Shown here in pieces: positions 6,806-9,119 of a DNA stretch of 9,119 nt. The DNA comes from Tardiphaga sp. GTDB lineage: Bacteria; Pseudomonadota; Alphaproteobacteria; Rhizobiales; Xanthobacteraceae. The DNA is taken from the NCBI GenBank assembly GCA_028290765.1, contig JAQGJF010000442.1:1-9119 (forward strand), given 5' to 3'. The notes beneath the pieces are model-generated. The model had not been told where the DNA came from. It worked only from the letters and a program-made list of their open reading frames with translations, and searched no databases. A program made the position numbers and the translations under genes. The first letter of the stretch is position 1. The number at the start of each line of letters is the position of its first letter.

Positions 6806-6824
6806 CTGTGAAATATCTTATGAT
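6797..6824 (+). promoter_or_regulatory. Candidate sigma-70-type promoter for the binding-protein genes
   Basis: TGTACA (6797-6802, 4 of 6 consensus bases) and TATGAT (6819-6824, 5 of 6) are separated by 16 bp. Transcription would start near 6831 and give a leader of about 68 nt before the ATG at 6899. Both boxes lie inside the two dyads. Confidence 0.35.
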
Positions 6825-6830
6825 ATCTCA
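6809..6830. promoter_or_regulatory. 22-bp imperfect inverted repeat, candidate operator
   Basis: TGAAATATC (6809-6817) and GATATCTCA (6822-6830) are inverted copies matching at 8 of 9 positions around a TTAT centre. Arm length and spacing fit a dimeric helix-turn-helix regulator such as a GntR, MarR or TetR type, though I cannot name which. The site covers the likely rightward -10 box and the space between the likely leftward -35 and -10 boxes, as expected for one repressor controlling both directions. Confidence 0.5.
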
Positions 6831-6838
6831 GATGTCAA
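6810..6838 (-). promoter_or_regulatory. Candidate sigma-70-type promoter for the ABC/monooxygenase operon
   Basis: Read on the minus strand, a perfect TTGACA (6838-6833) is followed after 17 bp by TATTTC (6815-6810, 3 of 6 consensus bases). The 22-bp dyad lies mainly between the boxes. The leader to the ATPase start at 6621 would be about 180 nt, rather long, so another start site nearer the gene is possible. Confidence 0.33.
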
Positions 6839-6898
6839 TTTGACCGCCGGCGCATGGCTTCGCAAGCTGCAACGGGCCCACCAGAACGGGAGACACGG

Positions 6899-7897
6899 AT
6901 GTTGAAATTTCTGTCGATCATCACGCTTGGTTTGGCCTGTGCCCTGCCCGGCCCTGCCGCCGCGCAGGAGCGCGATGTGAAGTTCGTGCTCGACTTCATC
7001 AGCCTCGGCCGCCATGCGCCATGGTACGTCGCGCTAAGCAAGGGCTACTACAAGGAAGAAGGGCTGAACGTCAGCATCCTGCCGTCGAAGGGCACGGCTG
7101 ACGCCATTCGCTCGGTCGCGACCGGCACCACGGAATTCGGCTTCATCGATATTCCGAGCCTGGTCGCGGCGGGCAGCAACGCCGCCGGCGTCAAGATCGT
7201 CGCGGTGAATTATCAGAAGGCGCCCTACTGCATCTTCAGCCTCGACCCCGGCGCCAATCTCGATTCACCGAAAAAACTCGCCAACCTCGAACTCGGGTCG
7301 AGCACCGCCTCCTTCGTACCGAAGATCTGGGCCGCCTTCATGGAAATGAACGGCGTCGACAGCAAGACCATGAAGGTCGTGAACATCGACGGCGCCGCGC
7401 GCGTCCCGATGCTGGCGGCGCGCAAGGTTCCGGCTATCGACGTCTTCGTCATGAGCGAACCGTCGATCCGCCGCGCCATTCCGGATGCCAAGCCGGTGTG
7501 CCTGTTCGCCGGTGATTTCGGCCTGGAGATCTATTCCAATTCGATCGGCGTCCAGGAGGCTTTCCTCAAGCAGAACCCCGATGTTGTGAAGAAGTTCGTC
7601 CGCGCCTCGCTGCGCGGCTGGAAGGACGCCTTCGACAATCCGGAGGAAGCCGCCAAGATCCAGGTGCAATATGTCAAGGCGCTCGACCCGCAGATCATCG
7701 TCGAGGAGATCAACATCCTGCGGCGTGTCGCGCTCTCCGACGATGTCAAGAAATACGGCTTCGGCTACGCGACCGCCGAAAAGATGAAGAACACGGTGGA
7801 TTTCATCAACAAGAACATCGAGGTCAACGGCGACAAGCTCACCGCCGACCAGATCTTCGTGCCGGGATTCCTGCCGGAGAAGCCGATCCTGCCGTAA
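6899..7897 (+). CDS. ABC transporter substrate-binding protein, NMT1/THI5-like (SsuA/TauA family)
   Basis: The 332-residue periplasmic protein starts with a Sec signal peptide: Lys3, a hydrophobic core at about 4-16, then PGPAAA with probable cleavage after Ala22. The mature part opens with a strand and helix (VLDFISLGRHAPWYVALSKG, 30-49). Then come GYYKEEGLNV (49-58), the loop SKGTADAI (63-70) and TTEFGFIDI (77-85), which are hallmarks of NMT1-like binding proteins. The fold is a two-lobed type II periplasmic binding protein. The family binds nitrate, sulfonates, taurine, thiamine precursors, phthalates and other aromatic acids; the ligand here is unknown. I chose the ATG at 6899 over an in-frame ATG at 6854 because GGGAGA lies 5 nt upstream and the signal peptide begins there. 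It likely feeds the divergently encoded permease and ATPase, which otherwise lack a binding protein. Confidence 0.94.
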   Translation: MLKFLSIITLGLACALPGPAAAQERDVKFVLDFISLGRHAPWYVALSKGYYKEEGLNVSILPSKGTADAIRSVATGTTEFGFIDIPSLVAAGSNAAGVKIVAVNYQKAPYCIFSLDPGANLDSPKKLANLELGSSTASFVPKIWAAFMEMNGVDSKTMKVVNIDGAARVPMLAARKVPAIDVFVMSEPSIRRAIPDAKPVCLFAGDFGLEIYSNSIGVQEAFLKQNPDVVKKFVRASLRGWKDAFDNPEEAAKIQVQYVKALDPQIIVEEINILRRVALSDDVKKYGFGYATAEKMKNTVDFINKNIEVNGDKLTADQIFVPGFLPEKPILP

Positions 7898-7940
7898 ACC
7901 CCGTCATCGCCGATCGACCATCATGTTCCCCGGAGAGCGC

Positions 7941-8912
7941 ATGCTGCGTTCAACACACATCCTGCTGTCGTTATTGGCGCTGTGGACCGCCGCGACGCCG
8001 GTCCAGGCCGAGACGTTCCCGAGCCGGCAGGTCACGATCGTGTCGCCCTACCAGGCCGGCGGCACCAGCGACATCATCGCACGGCTGATCGCCAAAAAAC
8101 TCGCTGACGTCTGGAAGCAGCCGGTCATCGTGGAGAACAAGGCCGGCGCCAATGGCGGCATCGGCGTCATGGCCGTGGTCAAGGCGCCGCCCGACGGCTA
8201 CACGCTGCTGGCAACGGCATCGAGCGCGCTGACGATCAACCCGCTGATCTATCCCAATATCGCCTATGACGTCGCACGCGACCTGGCGCCGATCACGCGC
8301 ACCGGCTTCGTGCCCAACGTGCTGGTGGTCAATCCGTCGCTGCCCGCCAGGACCGTCGCGGAATTGATCGCGCTCGCGAAATCCAAACCCGGCAGCCTGA
8401 ACTATGCGTCGCAGGGCAACGGCTCCAACGGTCATTTGACCGGCGAGATGTTTCGCCAGCAATCCAGCATCGACATCGTGCATATTCCGTACAAGGGCAG
8501 CGCTCCGGCGGTTACCGACCTGGTGGGCGGGCAAGTGCAACTGATGTTCGACAATCTGCCGAGCGTGCTCGAGCAGATTCGCGGCGGCCAGTTGCGTGCG
8601 CTCGCGGTCACCACCGCGGCCCGGACAGCCACGCTGCCGGATGTCCCGACCCTCGACCAGTCGGGTTTGCCCGGCTTCGACAGCAGCGCCTGGTTCGCGA
8701 TCCTGGTCGCCGGCAGCACGCCGGAACCAATGCGGGCTGAGATCGAGCGCGCCGTGGTCGGCATCATGAAGGACGACGAGATCACGCGAAAACTGGCGGA
8801 ACTCGGCATCACGGCCGTCGCCGGCGGCTCCGGCGAACTGGCGCAGCGCATTGGCGCCGAGTCGCGGGCGTGGCGGGATGTCATTGTCAAGGCCGGAATC
8901 AAGGTTGAATGA
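7941..8912 (+). CDS. Bug/TctC-family tripartite tricarboxylate transporter substrate-binding protein
   Basis: The 323-residue protein has a Sec signal peptide, MLRSTH followed by a hydrophobic core and TPVQA, with cleavage probably after Ala23. The family signature follows: FPSRQVTIVSPYQAGGTSD (26-44), E65-N-K-A-G-A-N-G-G-I-G75, P84-D-G-Y-T-L-L and D114-L-A-P-I. Bug proteins bind carboxylated or amidated small compounds between two lobes, with ordered water holding the ligand. They either deliver to TctA/TctB membrane proteins or act alone as sensors. No tctA or tctB is in the window, as is common for Bug genes. The ATG at 7941 has GGAG 5 nt upstream and starts right at the signal peptide. 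An in-frame ATG at 7923 would add six residues and is less likely. It lies 43 bp after the NMT1-type gene, in the same direction. Confidence 0.94.
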   Translation: MLRSTHILLSLLALWTAATPVQAETFPSRQVTIVSPYQAGGTSDIIARLIAKKLADVWKQPVIVENKAGANGGIGVMAVVKAPPDGYTLLATASSALTINPLIYPNIAYDVARDLAPITRTGFVPNVLVVNPSLPARTVAELIALAKSKPGSLNYASQGNGSNGHLTGEMFRQQSSIDIVHIPYKGSAPAVTDLVGGQVQLMFDNLPSVLEQIRGGQLRALAVTTAARTATLPDVPTLDQSGLPGFDSSAWFAILVAGSTPEPMRAEIERAVVGIMKDDEITRKLAELGITAVAGGSGELAQRIGAESRAWRDVIVKAGIKVE

Positions 8913-8922
8913 AATCGAAACC

Positions 8923-8938
8923 GCGACCGGGCGACCGG
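8923..8938. repeat. 8-bp tandem duplication between the Bug gene and the amidohydrolase gene
   Basis: GCGACCGG occurs twice in direct succession in the 46-bp gap. It looks like a small replication-slippage duplication; no function is suggested. Confidence 0.5.
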
Positions 8939-8958
8939 GCAGCGGCACAGGAGTAAGC

Positions 8959-9119
8959 GTGACGAACAAGATTCACCTCGACGTCCATGCCCATCTGATC
9001 TCGGCCGACGGCGCCGCCCTCGCCGGTTTCGACGGCGTATCGTGGGACGCGGCCGCGCAAAAGCTCACGGTCGACGGCCACGCCATCGGTGCAAAGAGCC
9101 TGTTCCGTCCCGCCGACCT
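8959..9119 (+). CDS. Amidohydrolase family protein (ACMSD/decarboxylase-like), 5' part only
   Basis: Only the first 53 codons are present; the gene runs off the right edge. After a GTG start it reads IHLDVHAHLI, in which D8-V-H10-A-H12 forms the first metal-binding motif of the amidohydrolase superfamily beta-strand 1. It occurs in 2-amino-3-carboxymuconate-6-semialdehyde decarboxylase and in related decarboxylases and hydrolases. GFDGVSWD follows (about 23-30), and FRPAD near the end agrees with many soil-bacterial amidohydrolase-2 proteins as I remember them. The GTG is supported by AGGAG at 8949-8953, 5 nt upstream, and by the absence of a better ATG. It lies 46 bp after the Bug gene and is probably co-transcribed. 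A role in decarboxylating or hydrolysing the imported compound is inferred; the metal ligands further on are not visible. Confidence 0.8.
   Translation, partial: MTNKIHLDVHAHLISADGAALAGFDGVSWDAAAQKLTVDGHAIGAKSLFRPAD

Larger units (their letters stand above)
6622..6898. promoter_or_regulatory. Divergent control region between the transporter/catabolic operon and the binding-protein genes
   Basis: No convincing gene lies in this 277-bp stretch. The left two thirds (6622-6785) are GC-rich and hold a 13-bp inverted repeat, CCGGCG-T-CGCCGG (6732-6744), and a loose dyad, GGATgGT...ACaATCC (6757-6773). The right part (about 6788-6842) is a sharp AT-rich island carrying two stronger dyads and candidate promoters, listed separately. 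A ribosome site, GGGAGA (6888-6893), serves the rightward gene. The layout implies one shared regulatory region for uptake and catabolism, with the regulator encoded elsewhere. Confidence 0.6.

Noticed and set aside
6633..6905. Possible small gene of up to 90 codons in the divergent control region
   Set aside because: It has no recognisable domain and a poor ribosome site, runs through the candidate operators and into the binding-protein start, and shows no coding signature beyond being open.
6899..6943. Possible lipoprotein signal in the NMT1-type protein (Cys14 in GLAC)
   Set aside because: Position -3 is Gly, not Leu/Val/Ile, and a better signal peptidase I site (PAAA) follows, so a normal secreted periplasmic protein is more likely.
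7971..8969. 332-codon open frame on the minus strand
   Set aside because: It is antisense to the Bug protein gene, rich in Arg/Asp/Gly and without recognisable features.

Overview
The window looks like chromosomal DNA of a Bradyrhizobium-type alphaproteobacterium (Nitrobacteraceae). The evidence is high GC with strong third-position GC bias, genes packed with gaps of a few bases, Sec-dependent periplasmic binding proteins of the NMT1 and Bug families, and an intergenic palindrome of the CATTCCGGG...CCCGGAATG type that I remember as common in Bradyrhizobium and Rhodopseudomonas. The genus is inferred, not proven. I saw no tRNA, rRNA, CRISPR array, transposase or phage gene.

Left part (1-2383). 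A DsbA/kappa-GST-fold isomerase of the 2-hydroxychromene-2-carboxylate isomerase type (3' end outside the window) and a Nu-class, YfcG-like glutathione S-transferase lie on the minus strand, separated by a degenerate palindromic repeat. A gene for a one-domain, MetE-C-terminal-like methionine synthase diverges from the GST gene. It keeps all four zinc ligands but lacks the N-terminal half of classical MetE.

Middle part (2387-6621). Five minus-strand genes form a tight operon, in transcription order: ABC ATPase, ABC permease (ATGA overlap), SDR dehydrogenase (2-bp gap), FAD-dependent PheA/TfdB-type aromatic-ring monooxygenase, and a small cupin. Its 3' end meets the methionine-synthase-like gene tail to tail with only 3 bp between stop codons.

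Right part (6622-9119). A 277-bp divergent control region contains an AT-rich patch with a 12-bp perfect palindrome and a 22-bp imperfect dyad lying over candidate promoters for both directions. Rightward genes follow: an NMT1/SsuA-type binding protein (the likely partner of the divergent ATPase and permease), an orphan Bug/TctC-type binding protein, and the start of an amidohydrolase with a DxHxH metal site, cut by the window end.

Taken together, the middle and right parts look like one divergently transcribed uptake-and-catabolism locus for a small, probably aromatic or carboxylated compound. Substrate is captured by one or two periplasmic binding proteins and imported by the ABC transporter. 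It would then be processed by flavin hydroxylation, SDR oxidation or reduction, a cupin step and an amidohydrolase-type decarboxylation or hydrolysis. The substrate and the controlling regulator cannot be told from this window.
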